Shown here: piece after piece, positions 48,267 to 60,196 of the stretch | How the letters are laid out: each line of letters begins with the position of its first letter | Numbering within the stretch: position 1 is the first letter of the stretch | Assembly: GCF_004379255.2 (NCBI RefSeq) | Contig: NC_056037.1 | Coordinates: 33,453,012-33,517,011 of the forward strand | Direction of reading: 5' to 3' | DNA from: Salvia splendens | Taxonomy: Eukaryota > Streptophyta > Magnoliopsida > Lamiales > Lamiaceae | DNA length: 64,000 nt | Translations under genes and position numbers: made by a program | The notes under the pieces: model-generated | Databases searched by the model: none | Told to the model about the DNA's origin: nothing | The model's input: the letters and a program-made list of their open reading frames with translations, nothing else

Positions 48267-49779
48267 ATGGGGGGGAGTGCAGTTGATGATGATTGGGAGT
48301 TTACTTCACCTTCGAGGGAGGTTAGAACTGTTGTTTTAGTTGGACGAACGGGCAATGGGAAGAGTGCCACAGGCAATAGTATACTTAGAAAACGGGCGTT
48401 CAAGTCAATGTCCAGCTCTGCTGGAGTTACAAGCACTTGTGAGCTACAGAGGACTGTCCTCGAAGATGGCCAGAGTCTTAACGTGATTGACACTCCAGGT
48501 ATAATGTGTTTCTAAAAAAAAGTTTCCATTCCATCGAGCCTTTCTGGTGAATTTTGAAATATATGTATGTGTGTTTATGTCCATAGATGTGTATGTTGTT
48601 CCAGAGAGAAGATTTTTGGGAAATAACAGATGAGATCTGTAGATTTTTCATATTTCACTTCCTTTGTTTGCTTCGATGCGTCTAAACTGGAACCACTTAC
48701 AATTATCAGGACTGTTTGATTTTTCTGCTGAACCTGAGTTTATCGGCAAGGAGATTGTTAAATGCATCAATATGGCGAAGGATGGTATTCATGCTCTCCT
48801 TGTCGTCCTGTCTGTTAGGTCTCGCTTTTCAAGAGAAGAAGCTGCTGCTGTTGAGAGCTTGAGGAAATTCTTTGGCAGCAAGATTAGTGATTACATGGTT
48901 GTAGTTTTCACTGGTGGTGATGACCTTGAAGAAAATGAGGAGAGTCTCGATGACTACTTGGGTCGTGATTGCCCTGAGCCTTTGAGGGTAATTCGTTTAT
49001 TAAATGAACTTACGTGGTTTCTGATCTTGAGAAGTTTTGTGTTATCATGGTTCATGGTTTCTGATCTTGATGCAGGAAATTCTCAAAATGTGCGGGAATA
49101 GGTGTGTTCTCTTTGATAACAAGACAAAAGAGGCAGCCAAGAAAGATGATCAACTAAAGCAACTTCTGTCGCTCGTAGATAAGGTTATCGAAAGAAATGG
49201 TGGGAGACCTTACACAGATGATGTATTTCTTGAACTGAAGGTGGGTGCTTTAGCTGCTTGGCTCATTGATGCATTCTTCCACGACACGTTCATTATGATA
49301 CTAATGCTTGTATTCGATCTTCAACAGAAAGGAGCAAACAAGCTACGCGATCAAACTGCTATAGTCAATTCTGTAGAGGGATATACCAAACAACAGATTT
49401 CTGAATTGACGGAGCAGTTCCACGAGGCCTACGAGGAGCAACTGAAGCGAATAACTGAGATGGTAGTTTTCTCATTCTGTAAGATTATGTTATGATCCTA
49501 CCATTGAATGTGAGTGAGAGTAAGCAGTGACACAATTTTTTGTTGTTGAATAAACTGTATTTGAAGGTTGAGTCCAAGCTCAAGGAGACCACACATAGGC
49601 TTGAACAACAACTGGCGGAGGAGCAAAATGCTCGGCTGAAGGCAGAAGAAATTGCGCAAGAAGCTCAGATGAAATCGAGTCATGAGATACGCAAGCTGAG
49701 AGAGCACTTAGAGAGAGCTCAGAAGGAGACCGAGGAGCTGCGAAAGCAAGCTCAGAGCAGCGGATGCGCCATTTTGTGA
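48267..49779 (+). CDS. AIG1/IAN-type GTPase (GIMAP family) with coiled coil and CaaX end
   Basis: Five exons join in frame: 48267-48498, 48710-48987, 49076-49240, 49328-49462 and 49567-49779, giving 340 residues, the usual plant IAN size. The G1 P-loop is GRTGNGKS (residues 26-33), G3 is DTPG (75-78) and the G4 region is FTGGDD (144-149), followed by RCVLFDNKT (G5 region). From about 255 to 332 the sequence is strongly charged and heptad-like (LEQQLAEEQNARLKAEEIA...), a coiled coil. It ends CAIL, a CaaX box whose final Leu predicts geranylgeranylation, hence membrane attachment. Family members respond to pathogen or heat stress in Arabidopsis; the role here is inferred only by family. It converges on the AGL11-like gene. 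Confidence 0.94.
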
Positions 49780-50282
49780 TCACCGCACACTAATAGGTGA
49801 AATGTGTAATCTTTTCACTTACCTACCTTCTTATAAACCTTAAGTTATCAGTAGCTCTCGTTTTCACACTCTTTTGTGTGGAAAGGTACTTGAATTGGTG
49901 TTTTCTTGAATTCAATATCTATTCTATACTTTTATGTTCACATATAATTTAGATGCTCGAAACCCTTATTAATAAGTAGTGAATTCAGCAAGATTCAAAG
50001 ATCAGAAGTTTGAGTAACATGACAGGAAATAAAACACAGAACAGAACACACACTATAATGCAAGGAGTTCATGTCTCTGCACACACTATACAGCCATAGT
50101 GCTGCAACACGGTTCACACTATTATCAAACACACAAACAGATCTCCTCGGCAGGTTTATTGCCTGCACAAACAAGAAAAGGGAAGAGAAGCTAGGTTATA
50201 CAGATAGGAAGTAGTCATGAGAAAGCTCTTAAAAATCTTTTAGTCGGAGATATACCTGATTTATTTAGAAAGGGAAGGGGGC
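49780..50282. other. Convergent 3' region between IAN and AGL11-like genes
   Basis: 3' UTRs of both genes. Bases 50156-50162 may be the last tiny coding part of the AGL11-like gene if a final intron (50163-50286) is spliced. Confidence 0.5.
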
Positions 50283-53111
50283 TTACCCGAGAGGAAGAAC
50301 CTTCCTATCCATGATGGGGTACACCGCTGCCTGCATCATATTCAGCTGGAGCACATTTCCAGAAAGGTACGCCTGCATCTCGTAGTCTTGACCACCAGGC
50401 ATCATACTCAGTTGCTGCAGCTTCTCATTTTCTGCTATCTGAATGTTGCAATTTAAAAATATATTTAACTGTTTCCTACTAGGAAATTCAAAAGCAACAC
50501 TTTGTTTTTTTTGATGAAAATACTTAATTTCCATGATTGAAGCACTTTTTAAAATCTATTCATTATAGTTTAATTAGTTGCTAGTACATGATTATTTGCT
50601 AGCTAGCTTTACCTTTGCTCTGAGGCAGGCATTTTCCTGCTCCAGCTGAATTTCCTATTAAGCAAAGACATGTTCTATAAAACCAAGGTTGTCGAGATTT
50701 TATTTTGAACCAACAAAAGGAAAAAAAAATAAAAAGAAAAATGAAAAGAAAGATATGTTTGTGTACTAATATTCAGCAAGAAAAGTAGGGAGATAGAAAA
50801 TTACTCTTTTCTGCAAGTTCTCAGTTTCATTAAGTATGAGCTCGTGCTGTTGAAAGAGAACAAGATCAATCAATACGAGATGAAACACGAATATGTATAT
50901 TGTATTTCATGTTGTCGTGGCTACGTACTTTTTTCGCCCTTATCCTAGCAATGCCTCGCTCGAGCCTAGTCTCGAGCTGCTTCATCTCCTTCACACTTAA
51001 AGAAGCTAAGCCATCACCAGTAAGATGGCTGTAAAAGAGTATTCAGAGAATCAGGAATTCATTTCATAAATATTAATATCACAATTGCTTGATAATTGTG
51101 ATGCACTCATATAGAATTATTACCTGTTGAAGTTCTGGATCATCTGGATTTGCTGGCGCAGTTTCTTGGATTCTTGCTGGTAAAACTAAATCATCGATCA
51201 AGAAATCAGATACACATGCACATATATATATGCATATTCTGAGCTTCATTTCATAAAATATACAAGTAGGATTTTATAAATTTTACAGTACACTATGAAA
51301 TATGCAATAAATATAGTAATATATCATCACTTACCTGAGTATTGATCTCTTGAGTAGTGTATGAACTTGAGCTAGAGGTTGCCCTTTTATACCTCTCTAT
51401 AGTAGACCTGATGCTGTAATAATTTGTGTGTAAATTTGTGATATTAAAAAAAAGAGTAATCAAATTAATAATGAATAAAAAAATATTAGGACAAAAGAAT
51501 CAAAATTAATAGTACTGAAACTAATCTTCTAAAGTTGATAAAAACATGATCATTTAAATAGTAGTACACATTATAATTATGATTCTAGACCTGAGACATG
51601 TATATTAAAAGTTTTGCATTGTTAATATAAATATTCTAAAATAGGAAAACGTTGGAAACATAAAGATGACCAAAAACGTAAAAGAATCAGAACTGCTGTT
51701 ATATCAGACAACAGATTTGTGGTAATATCTGTTCGGTCTTCGATTCTCTATATCCAACTCTTTTTTTTCCACAGGCAAACTTGATAAATCATTATTGCAC
51801 AAAATTTTCATCTCTCTCTCTTACATTATATTCCAACTAGTACACCAAAATATTTCTTTTCTCATGTATAAGATATAGTAATAGTAAAAAAAAGAAATCA
51901 ATTTTACATGAAAATGAGGAGTAGCTAGTGTTAGTTCTTGAAAATTTGGTGAGGCCACAATAATTGCTGACAAACTCTTACCTATTTTAAGAAGCTCAAT
52001 GTCACATGATGCCTAATCTTTTCAAGATTTTGTGCAAGAAAAAGGTGAGGAACTGATAGAGCTAAATTTCTTAAAAAAAGAAATCAAGCCAATAAGAACA
52101 GAGAATTAAACAACTAAACTCAAGGATTTTGATATGGAAGACTCTTCGTTATTACACACAAAACATGTTAGTATACCTTTATGATTTGAACCCAAGAAAT
52201 GAAAGTTTTCAATTTTCTCTCTCTCTTTTTTTAGAATAAGCTTGACCCAGAAAAGGTGAGGAACCCTAAATTTCATTAAAAAGCGAAATTAAGCCAATTA
52301 ATGACAATATAAAGCAAGATTCAAGATTTTGGTTATGGAATAAACTCTTTGTTATTACACACAGAACATGTTATAGCTTTAAGATTTTAACCCAAGAAAT
52401 GAATATTTTTATTTTTTAATTTTATAGAAAAGCAACGTACATCATTTAACTTGCACCCAAAAAGGTGAGGATCGGAACTGATACATAGAACCGTAAATTT
52501 CATAAAAATAACGAAATCAAGCCAGTGAGAATAGAATATTAAGGAACTAAACTCAAGATTTTGGATATGGAAACATACTCTTTGTTATCACACTCAAAAC
52601 ATGTCATACCTTTAAGATCTGAACCCAAGAAATGAAGATTTCCTTTTTTAAAAAAAATATAGAATTAGCAAATATACCACTTATCTTGATCCCAAAAAAA
52701 GGAGAGGAACTGATAGAACCCTAAATTTCATTAAAAAAAAAGAAATTAAGCCTGTGAGAACATAAACAATTCAAAACTCAAGATTTTGGATATGGAATAG
52801 ACTCTTTGTTATTACATGTACAAAACATGTTGAACCTTAAAGATTTGATGAACTATCAAGAAATGAAAATTTTCATTATATTTTAGAAGAAGTAGAATAT
52901 ATAATTAGGGGTTTGGTAAGAAATATTACTTGGTGTTGGCATACTCGTAGACTCGGCCACGAGTAGAGAAGCAGATTAGGGCAACCTCAGCATCACACAG
53001 CACAGACAGTTCATAGGCTTTCTTCAGCAGACCATTTCTCCTCTTGCAGAATGTCACCTGCCGATTCGTGTTGTTCTCTATCCTCTTTATCTCGATCTTC
53101 CCTCTCCCCAT
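50283..53111 (-). CDS. AGL11: MIKC MADS-box factor, AGL11/SEEDSTICK-like (D lineage)
   Basis: Seven exons join in frame: 52930-53111, 51335-51413, 51124-51185, 50929-51028, 50805-50846, 50613-50654 and 50283-50438, giving 220 residues with the standard MIKC exon sizes (62, 100, 42, 42). The MADS domain is [13 protein letters not shown]...[21 protein letters not shown]; then come the I region, the K domain (YYQQES-like [17 protein letters not shown] to [28 protein letters not shown]) and a C-terminus ending RKVLPLG like other AGL11 proteins. Known role: ovule identity and seed coat or funiculus development as part of MADS quartets in the nucleus. A second ATG at 53120 would add MKK. The stop overlaps a donor-like GTAAGC; splicing to 50162 would add one Gln. 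A leader intron (53130-53315) is likely. Intron 1 holds tandem repeats. Confidence 0.94.
52033..52900 (-). repeat. Four tandem units of about 210 bp in the first intron of the AGL11-like gene
   Basis: Four diverged direct copies begin near 52033, 52246, 52448 and 52691. Each runs through AAAAAGGTGAGGAAC, CTAAATTTCATTAAAAA, GAAAT(C/T)AAGCC, CAAGATTTTGGATATGGA, CTCTTTGTTATTACACA, AACATGTTA and AACCCAAGAAATGAA in the same order. Unit length is about 200-245 bp because of indels. The array ends about 30 bases from the exon 1 donor. Confidence 0.9.
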
Positions 53112-53320
53112 TTTCTTCATCACAATTCACTAAATTAATTAAATAACGTGCAAAAACAACATCACTATATAGAGATTTGAAGAGAGAGATAGAAAAAAAA
53201 TGCATTTGGTGCAGTGCCCTAATTTTGCATGACAAAAAATAATTCTACAACAGTCAAGGAAAATTCTTGCTCCATTTTTTTTAAATTTTGAAAAAAACTG
53301 ATGAGATATGCAAACCTGAG
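53112..53320 (-). promoter_or_regulatory. 5' leader of the AGL11-like gene with a probable intron
   Basis: On the minus strand a donor CTCAG/GTTTGC (exon end 53316) and an acceptor AATTTAG (before 53129) bracket a 186-base intron just above the start codon. A leader intron is common in this gene group. Confidence 0.6.
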
Positions 53321-53445
53321 CTGTCGGTTTTGGAAAAGCGTTGGCGGCCTTGGAAGTTGTAATTGTATTGTGCACAGGCTTCTTTAATGGTTTTGCTTCA
53401 GTTTATATCCCTAGCTTTTGCAAATTTGCATAGCTGTGTGTGTTT

Positions 53446-53466
53446 AGAGAGAGAGAGAGAGAGAAG
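53446..53466. promoter_or_regulatory. GA repeat upstream of the AGL11-like gene
   Basis: About ten GA dinucleotides (CT on the gene's strand) roughly 335 bases above the start codon. GA-rich elements bound by BPC proteins regulate Arabidopsis SEEDSTICK, so this is a plausible regulatory site (inference). Confidence 0.5.
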
Positions 53467-54838
53467 AGCTGGCGGAGAAAACGACATGCTATATTTCCAG
53501 AATTAAGGGTTTGCGTGATGTTGCATGGTGGTTTGATTATAACAGGTGTGCTCTCACACTTCTCACCAAAAACTGCAATCCTCATCTCCTTTTACTTAGT
53601 GGACCAGTAAAAAAATTGACACCTACATTATTCACTTTACATACAAAAAAAAATCATAAAATGTGTGTATTTATTTGCTTAGTGGTAAAGTGGTTAATGT
53701 TCGGTCTAAAGGTTTGAGATTCAAGTCACCGTGACATGACCTTCAAAAAATTATGTTTATTTAACCATTCAAAAAAGTCATAAAATGAATTGCATGCATG
53801 TATATAGAGTTAATAGGTATTTTTATTGAGTATAAAAGAAATGTTCATGACCGCGATAGGTGAACAACATAGAAGCAGTTCAAAATATAGAACAAAAACA
53901 AAAAACAATATATAAGCAAAAGCAAATGTTCTAGACTAAATTCGGTGAAAGTAAACAAACAAACGTTTAAATTGTGGAGTAGTATATCTCTAAATCGTGT
54001 TAGTATATAGTTTTCGAGAATTTAAATGTGTTGCGCCGATCGGTGGCCACTATGGAATTTAATACTACTAGCAAAGATGTTTTGACCGATTTACAAGAGT
54101 GAGGCGTCGTCTCATACATGAGGGTGTCACGGTGAAACTAAATGAGGTTTGTGATGCCATTATTATGCATCGTCTCGTCGACGAACTAATTAAGTGTGAT
54201 ATGAATCGTACATGAACTAATCAAGGACAACCAATTATATACATATATTGTTTTTCCTAAAATGGGCTACCAATATTTATGTTGTTTGTAAAATGGCAAA
54301 AGAACACAACTAAGAATATAAGTTATGTATTGAAATATTATTTTTGTTTTTCACATATTAATATTATTCCGACTGTCTTATTTAAATCTGTCATACATGT
54401 GAAACGATCTTTCATACTATATGATTATAATTTATATCTAAGTGTACAACCAAATCATAGCTTTAAGTCTTCAACAATATTCAAGAATGTAAACTTAGGT
54501 AAACTATAATTTCATTAACTAGCACCAACTACTAATTTCCCATTTAATGTTTGTTGTTTTGGTCCATTCATTCCATTGTGTAAGAGTTATAATAGAGACC
54601 AATTTGTAAAAGTTATGATAGAGACGCACAAAAAAGTGTAAGTAGAATTATTTACATTATTGAGCTTTGCATATATATAGTAAAATTAATTCACTGGGGA
54701 CCAATAGAAGTTATTTTTGAACACAAATTAATATGTTACTTAGGTTTCGTGGTCATACTGGTTTTCTATAAATTTAGGGATGGATCCTACAACAAAAAAT
54801 ACATATTTAAAACAAAATAAATAAATAAATATATATAT
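53467..54838. other. Promoter side and AT-rich spacer; possible SINE remnant
   Basis: Mostly AT-rich. At 53668-53750 the words TTAGTGGTAAAGTGGTTAATG and GGTTTGAGATTCAAGTC resemble pol III A and B boxes of a tRNA-derived SINE; no clear tail or target duplication was found. No supported gene. Confidence 0.35.
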
Positions 54839-55465
54839 AGGGGAGCCTTATTCTCCTTTTCACCTCTTACATCCTTTTTCCTTCTTAATATAAACCCTTA
54901 GATCTAGAGAATCGACAGATCATATTGTTTCTATGAATTTAATTCCGTGTTGCATTATAGAAGGTGGCTATATGCATTACAGGGGTAATATAGATATTTG
55001 ACAGAAGATGAACCGCCAGATTTTGGTATCAGCGATTTTCACGGGATTTAAAACAATCTACTCTTATTCTTTCCTCATTCAATACGCACACCACCCAAAC
55101 CATTCCATCCACTCTCTCCACTACTAAAAACCCTAGATCCCTCCCTCCCCATCGCCGAGACTGAAGATTGAGCAGCATTGGACCAAAATTTTCGGACAAA
55201 ATTAGCTACCAGCGTTAACATCTATGCATACACGCCAAATCCTTTCTCATAGGTATGTTTCAACAGTGATGTAGGCATCTTTTTTTCGTGATTTTGCAGA
55301 CCCATATTGTTAAAATCGCAACTTTATATATGCCGAGGCGCAGACATGAGTGAAAAACGTTGTTTTTTTGTTTTTGGTTTTCTCTTAATGTTTAGTGATT
55401 TTTCGGTTAAATTGGCGTCGATTGCGACTTCATGATATGTTTTTCTGGTTTCAGCCAGAACGAAA

Positions 55466-56582
55466 ATGACTAAGAGGGGACGACCGCTTTCTCAAGTATC
55501 AGAGGCTGCAGGTAAAATTTTCGTCGGATGATTTAAGTCAATATCTTTTTTGTAGATTGTGTGAAAGGGTATTAGCAGTATGTAACATGATATTTGCATT
55601 ATGTCGATTTTGTGGAAGGATAATTGCATGTTTGATTACTGCATTATGTATATATGTAAGTTTCATGATGTGCAGAATGTGATGCATTATGTAGGCTGTT
55701 GTGACTTTAACTCACTAGACTCAGGCAAATTTATATTTATGCATTATGTACGTGCTTTATTTGGTTTAGGCAATGCATTATTTATCTGTTAATTTTCATT
55801 ATCTCTAGTATAAAATGCATTATGGGAGATATTGTGTCTATAGCTTGATCAACTCAATTTCAACTTACATATGTGCATTATTGGGTTTAGGCAGTGCATT
55901 ATATAGTTTGTGGTTTTCATTATATGCAGTACATTATGCATTATGGAACTGTAATATTGTGTTTTTTTGTTGTATTGGCTGCATTATATGCGTTGTATTA
56001 TCTATATGGTTTAATACATTTTGTGTAGTATAGAATATGCATTATGGAACATAATTTATGCAGTATGTTTACTACAATATGCATTAGATATGGTATTGGA
56101 TGTGTTGTAATATATGCTCAGTCAGGATGAACTTTTTTTATTAAGTTGTGTGGGCAATGCATTGGGAAACTGTAATAGTGCATTTTTTATAGTATTGTCT
56201 GCATTATATGAGTGGTATCATGTATATAGTTTAATATGTGTGTAACACATGTGCATTTTCATGTTAAGAAAATGCATTATCAGTAATATTTAATGCATTA
56301 TGAGGTTGTGTTATGCATTAATTCATATGAAATATGCATTAATATGTAAACATCTGTAAGCATTATGTAGTCTGCTTTATTGAAAATGTTATGATAGATT
56401 ACTTTGTTTGGTCAATTTCAGAGAAGTGGCTAAGATCATAAATCGACAATGCAGTTGATGATATTATTCCAGTTGCATTGGCTAAGAAGTTGAGGGATAG
56501 GTTGGCAAAGGGTGTCCCTAGTACGTCCGCAGGTGAAGGTGAACAGAAACAGATTAAGGGACGAAAGAGTAATCGTCTGTAA
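55466..56582 (+). pseudogene. Small decayed gene in element A (AT-hook-like start)
   Basis: Two exons fit in phase: 55466-55511 (MTKRGRPLSQVSEAA) and 56422-56582 (EKWLRS, stop, then IDNAVDDIIPVALAKKLRDRLAKG...NRL). KRGRP resembles an AT-hook core. One in-frame TAA near the start of exon 2 breaks it. The rest stays open to a stop at 56580. I do not recognise the family. The sequence above it (about 55060-55170) looks like a gene leader. Confidence 0.45.
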
Positions 56583-56830
56583 TATATGCTCAGTCGGGAT
56601 GAGTTTTTTGTATTATGTTGTGGGGGCAATGCATTGTGGAACTATAATCTTGCATTTTTTGTAGTATTATCCGCATTATATGCGTTGTATTATTTATATA
56701 GTTTAATACATTTTGTGTGTAACACATGTGCATTTTCATGTTGAGACAATGCATTAGCAGTTCATATGTGCATATTGTAGTATAGACTATGCATTATGGT
56801 ACATAATTTATACCTTATGTTTACTAAAAT
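55560..56830. repeat. Interspersed TGCATTAT word array and a 200-bp duplication in element A
   Basis: TGCATTAT and near matches occur dozens of times. In addition, a segment around GTAATATATGCTCAGTC...GTAACACATGTGCATTTTCATG at about 56108-56290 recurs at about 56579-56770 with changes. Confidence 0.75.
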
Positions 56831-56844
56831 ATGTAAATTTAAAA

Positions 56845-58210
56845 AATACGTGATTTATATATAGGTCAACCGCGCGCTATTTTACATCATTGTTATTAAT
56901 GTGTAAGTACTATACCCTAGCCCCTAGGCCTATTAAACCCTTGGGATAAACAAGACACGTGGGCAAACATCGAAACACGGCACATGAAAACACTAAATTC
57001 ATGAGGCATACTCGCGGTCCATCATTAATTCCTCCAACGTTTTATGCATTACACAGACAATAAATTTCATTATGCACTTTCAGTTGGTGCATTATATGTA
57101 ACCGTGCACCTTTTTCATAACTTTATTCGGTAAAAAAAATTAATTACAAAAATACGTGATTTATATATAAGTACTATACCCTAGCCCCTATGCTTATTAA
57201 ACCATTGGGTAAACAAGTAACGTGTTCCAAACATCTAAACACGGCAAATCAAAAACACTAAATTCATGAGGCATACTCGCGGTCCATCATTAATTCCTCC
57301 AACGTATTATGCATTATACAGACAATAAATTTCATTATGCACTTTCAGTTGGTGCATTATATGTAACCGTGCACCTTTTTTCATAACTTTATTCGGTAAC
57401 AAATTTTAATTACAAAAATACGTGATTTATATATGTAAGTACTATACCCTAGCCCCTATGCTTATTAAACCCTTAGGGTAAACAAGTAACGTGTTCCAAA
57501 CATCTATACACGGCACATCAAAACCTAAATGAATGAAGCATACTCGCGGTCCATCATTAATTCCTCCAACGTATTATGCATTATACAGACAATACATTTC
57601 ATTATGCACTTGCAGTTGGTGCATTTTATGTAACCGTGCACATATTTCATAACTTTATTCGGCAAAAAATTTTAATTACAAAAATACGTGATTTATATAT
57701 GTAAGTACTATACCCTAGCCCCTATGCTTATTAAACCCTTAGGGTAAACAAGTAACGTGTTCCAAACATCTAAACACGACACATCAAAAACCTAAATGAC
57801 TGAGGCATACTCGTGGTCCATCATTAATTCCTCCAACGTTTTATGCATTATACAGACAGTAGATATCATTATGCATACTCATTTGGTGCATTATATGTAA
57901 CAGTGCACCTTTTTCTTAACTTTATTTGGTAAAAAAATTTAATTACAAAAATACGTGCTTTATATATGTAAGTACTATACCCTAGCCCCTATGCTTATTA
58001 AACCCTTGGGGTAAACAAGCAACGTGTTCCAAACATCTAAACATGGCACATCAAAAACCTTAATGAATGAGGCATACTCGAGGTCCTTCATTACGTCCTC
58101 CAACGTTTTATGCATTATACAGACAGAAGATATCATTATGCATACTCATTTCGTGCATTATATGTATCCGTTTTTAGACGTCGCTACTAAACCCAAGCCC
58201 ATCAACTAAT
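56845..58210. repeat. Tandem repeat, five units of about 266 bp, in element A
   Basis: Units marked by AATACGTG(A/C)TTTATATAT start at 56845, 57151, 57417, 57683 and 57950. They share ACTATACCCTAGCCCCTATG, GGCATACTCGCGGTCC, TTATGCATTATACAGAC and GGTGCATTATATGTAACCGTGCACC in order. The first spacing is 306 bp; the next three are 266, 266 and 267 bp. Confidence 0.93.
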
Positions 58211-58654
58211 TAAACCCTTAGGATAAACAATAACCGTGTGCCAAATAACGAAACACGACGCATCTTATTCGTATGCATTGCGGTTCACATATTGAGCATT
58301 ATATAGTCAATAATATTCATTACTAGTTAACATGTGGTGCATTATTCGTATCTTTTAAACTACAACCATATCCAGGCCGATATCTACACCCTTAATAATT
58401 CTCACATACACGCGATCCTCCATCACGGGACATGTTTAAACACAACCGATACATAAACAACGAGCGATTAATCAGACTAATCGGACTGATCTTTATTGTT
58501 ATTAACACAATCGATACAAAAACAAACGAACGCGACACTTAATTACATTCTTCCATTTTTGAGAGAACAACGATCTCTACACCACCGGCAACAAACGATA
58601 GTACCAATGAGGAAACGAGAACGGAGATTCGATAATTGGAAAGAGTGGCTGATC

Positions 58655-58845
58655 GAAAAAATCAATTGAAGAGTGAAGAATGGAGTAATTCACGTCTGCA
58701 GCGAAAAAATCAATTGGAAGAAGGAGAAAAACCGTGAAGATCTTGAGAGGAGAAATCAATTGAAGAGTGAAGAATGGAGTAAACCGTGTCTGCAACAAAA
58801 AATCAATTGGGAGAAGGAAAATAAACGTAAAGATCTTGAGATGAG
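58655..58845. repeat. Two-copy tandem repeat of about 95 bp near the right end of element A
   Basis: A segment with AATCAATTGAAGAGTGAAG, AATGGAGTAA, GTCTGCA and AGATCTTGAGA occurs twice in direct order. It gives a short chance-like frame at 58673-58933 of repeated charged residues. Confidence 0.85.
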
Positions 58846-59024
58846 TAAATTAAGGAAGTTGCATAACCAACAGTTAATTCGATTTCCATTTAAGCCCTTT
58901 TCAGTTTTTTTACTAATTTATTTAAATGATTAAACCCACTAATTTAGGCCATAGGATATAGTAAATCAACGGTTAAGATGGAGAAGGAAAAAGGAGGAAA
59001 TATAGGAAAAGGAAATGAATACAT

Positions 59025-59028
<4 letters not shown>

Positions 59029-59062
<34 letters not shown>
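59029..59062. repeat. (TA)n microsatellite between elements A and B
   Basis: A run of about 17 TA units separates the right end of A from the left end of B. Similar tracts flank the left of A (54830-54838) and the right of B (62441-62459), suggesting that these elements insert into TA repeats. Confidence 0.9.
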
Positions 59063-59066
<4 letters not shown>

Positions 59067-59468
59067 ATGTGATCATATGATAACCCCCAAATCACATAAT
59101 AACTCTATAACCAAATATGAACCACACATATTTTCTAATCTTGTGGTTGAGATTCAAACTTAGATTTACTTCATAAAAAAGGCGCAGAGGGTAAATATGT
59201 CATTTCCCTCATTTAATTTCTGAATTTCACTTCATTCTTTCACTCTCTCTCAATTCGATTCTCTCCTCTTCTCAGCGATTTTGTTTCCATATTTCTCGCC
59301 TATTTTATTTCCATAGGCTCCAGATTTTCTTCCGATTTGGTTCATTATTCTATAATCTCCAGATTTTGTTTCCATATTTCTCGCATAATTGTGACCGGGA
59401 AGATGTTTTCAAATTTGCGTTCTTATTTTCATTGATTACCTGTTCAATTGCTGTCAGAATTTGCTTCG

Positions 59469-60196
59469 ATGGAGTCTGTAGCAAATAACGAAGGTAACAA
59501 TCATTATCTATTATTTAGCTTATTGATTGTGTTCATATTTAAATTTATTGATTGTTTTGCTTCATGTATTGAATTTGATTTTAGATTAATATTAGCTGTC
59601 GATTGGTTTATGTTTCTGATGTACTGAAATTCTTATTTAATTATATTATGTATTGCCGATTATGTGTTAAGATGATACTTTTGGCTTATAAATGTTAGGT
59701 TTATTGCATAAAATGATAGTTTTGCCGGATAAAATGATACTCTGAGTTGATAAAATGATACTTTTACTGATTTGTAGGTATGTACATTCCTGTTTGTGAT
59801 GATGCTTTGAATCTAATGATTGGTATGAAATTCAATACATTAGTAGAAGCAGCTAATTTCTATGAACATTTCTATGAGGGAAGTATGGATCATCTGTCTT
59901 TGTTATGCGCTGGTCTTGATGATTTGGAAGAGCATATATTTGGAAATTGTGCAACACCTTCAGTCATTAAAAAGAAAAAGATGGTTGAGAATTTTTATGG
60001 AATGGCAGTACCTGATGTAATTGATGTACATCCTCCAGACGTTGTTAGTACCAAAGGATCAGCTAGTGACAAGGTATCAAAGAGGGAGAGTGCAATAAAG
60101 AAAACATATAAGCCTCTACGACGGTGTGGTAAATGTCATGAGATGGGTCGTCATGATTCAAGAAATTGTGGTAGAGTCAATGAGAAGACAGATTGA
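59469..60196 (+). CDS. FAR1/FHY3-like protein, internally deleted
   Basis: Two exons fit in phase: 59469-59493 (MESVANNE) and 59778-60196, giving 147 residues. The start (YIPVCDDALNLMIGMKFNTLVEAANFYEHF) is the opening of a FAR1 DNA-binding domain. The end (RRCGKCHEMGRHDSRNC) is the C-terminal CCHC-like zinc knuckle of FAR1-related proteins. The transposase core and SWIM finger that should lie between are missing, yet the frame is unbroken. It is a relic or a short derivative of a transposase-type protein; expression is unknown. Confidence 0.65.

Larger units (their letters stand above)
54839..59028. mobile_element. Large TIR element A (Mutator-like, non-autonomous), about 4.2 kb
   Basis: The left end AGGGGAGCCTTATTCTCC and the right end read on the minus strand (AGGGATGTATTCATTTCC) pair imperfectly over about 65 bp, including shared CCTTTTTCCTTCT. 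Both ends abut (TA)n tracts, so the target duplication cannot be read. The interior holds a decayed two-exon gene, a dense array of the word TGCATTAT in both halves, a 266-bp tandem repeat and a 95-bp duplication. Long TIRs and captured or decayed genes suggest a Mutator-like element, but no transposase is present and the class is inference. Confidence 0.6.

Noticed and set aside
53668..53750. tRNA-like A and B box words
   Set aside because: No cloverleaf can be drawn, so it is not a tRNA gene; kept only as a weak SINE possibility.
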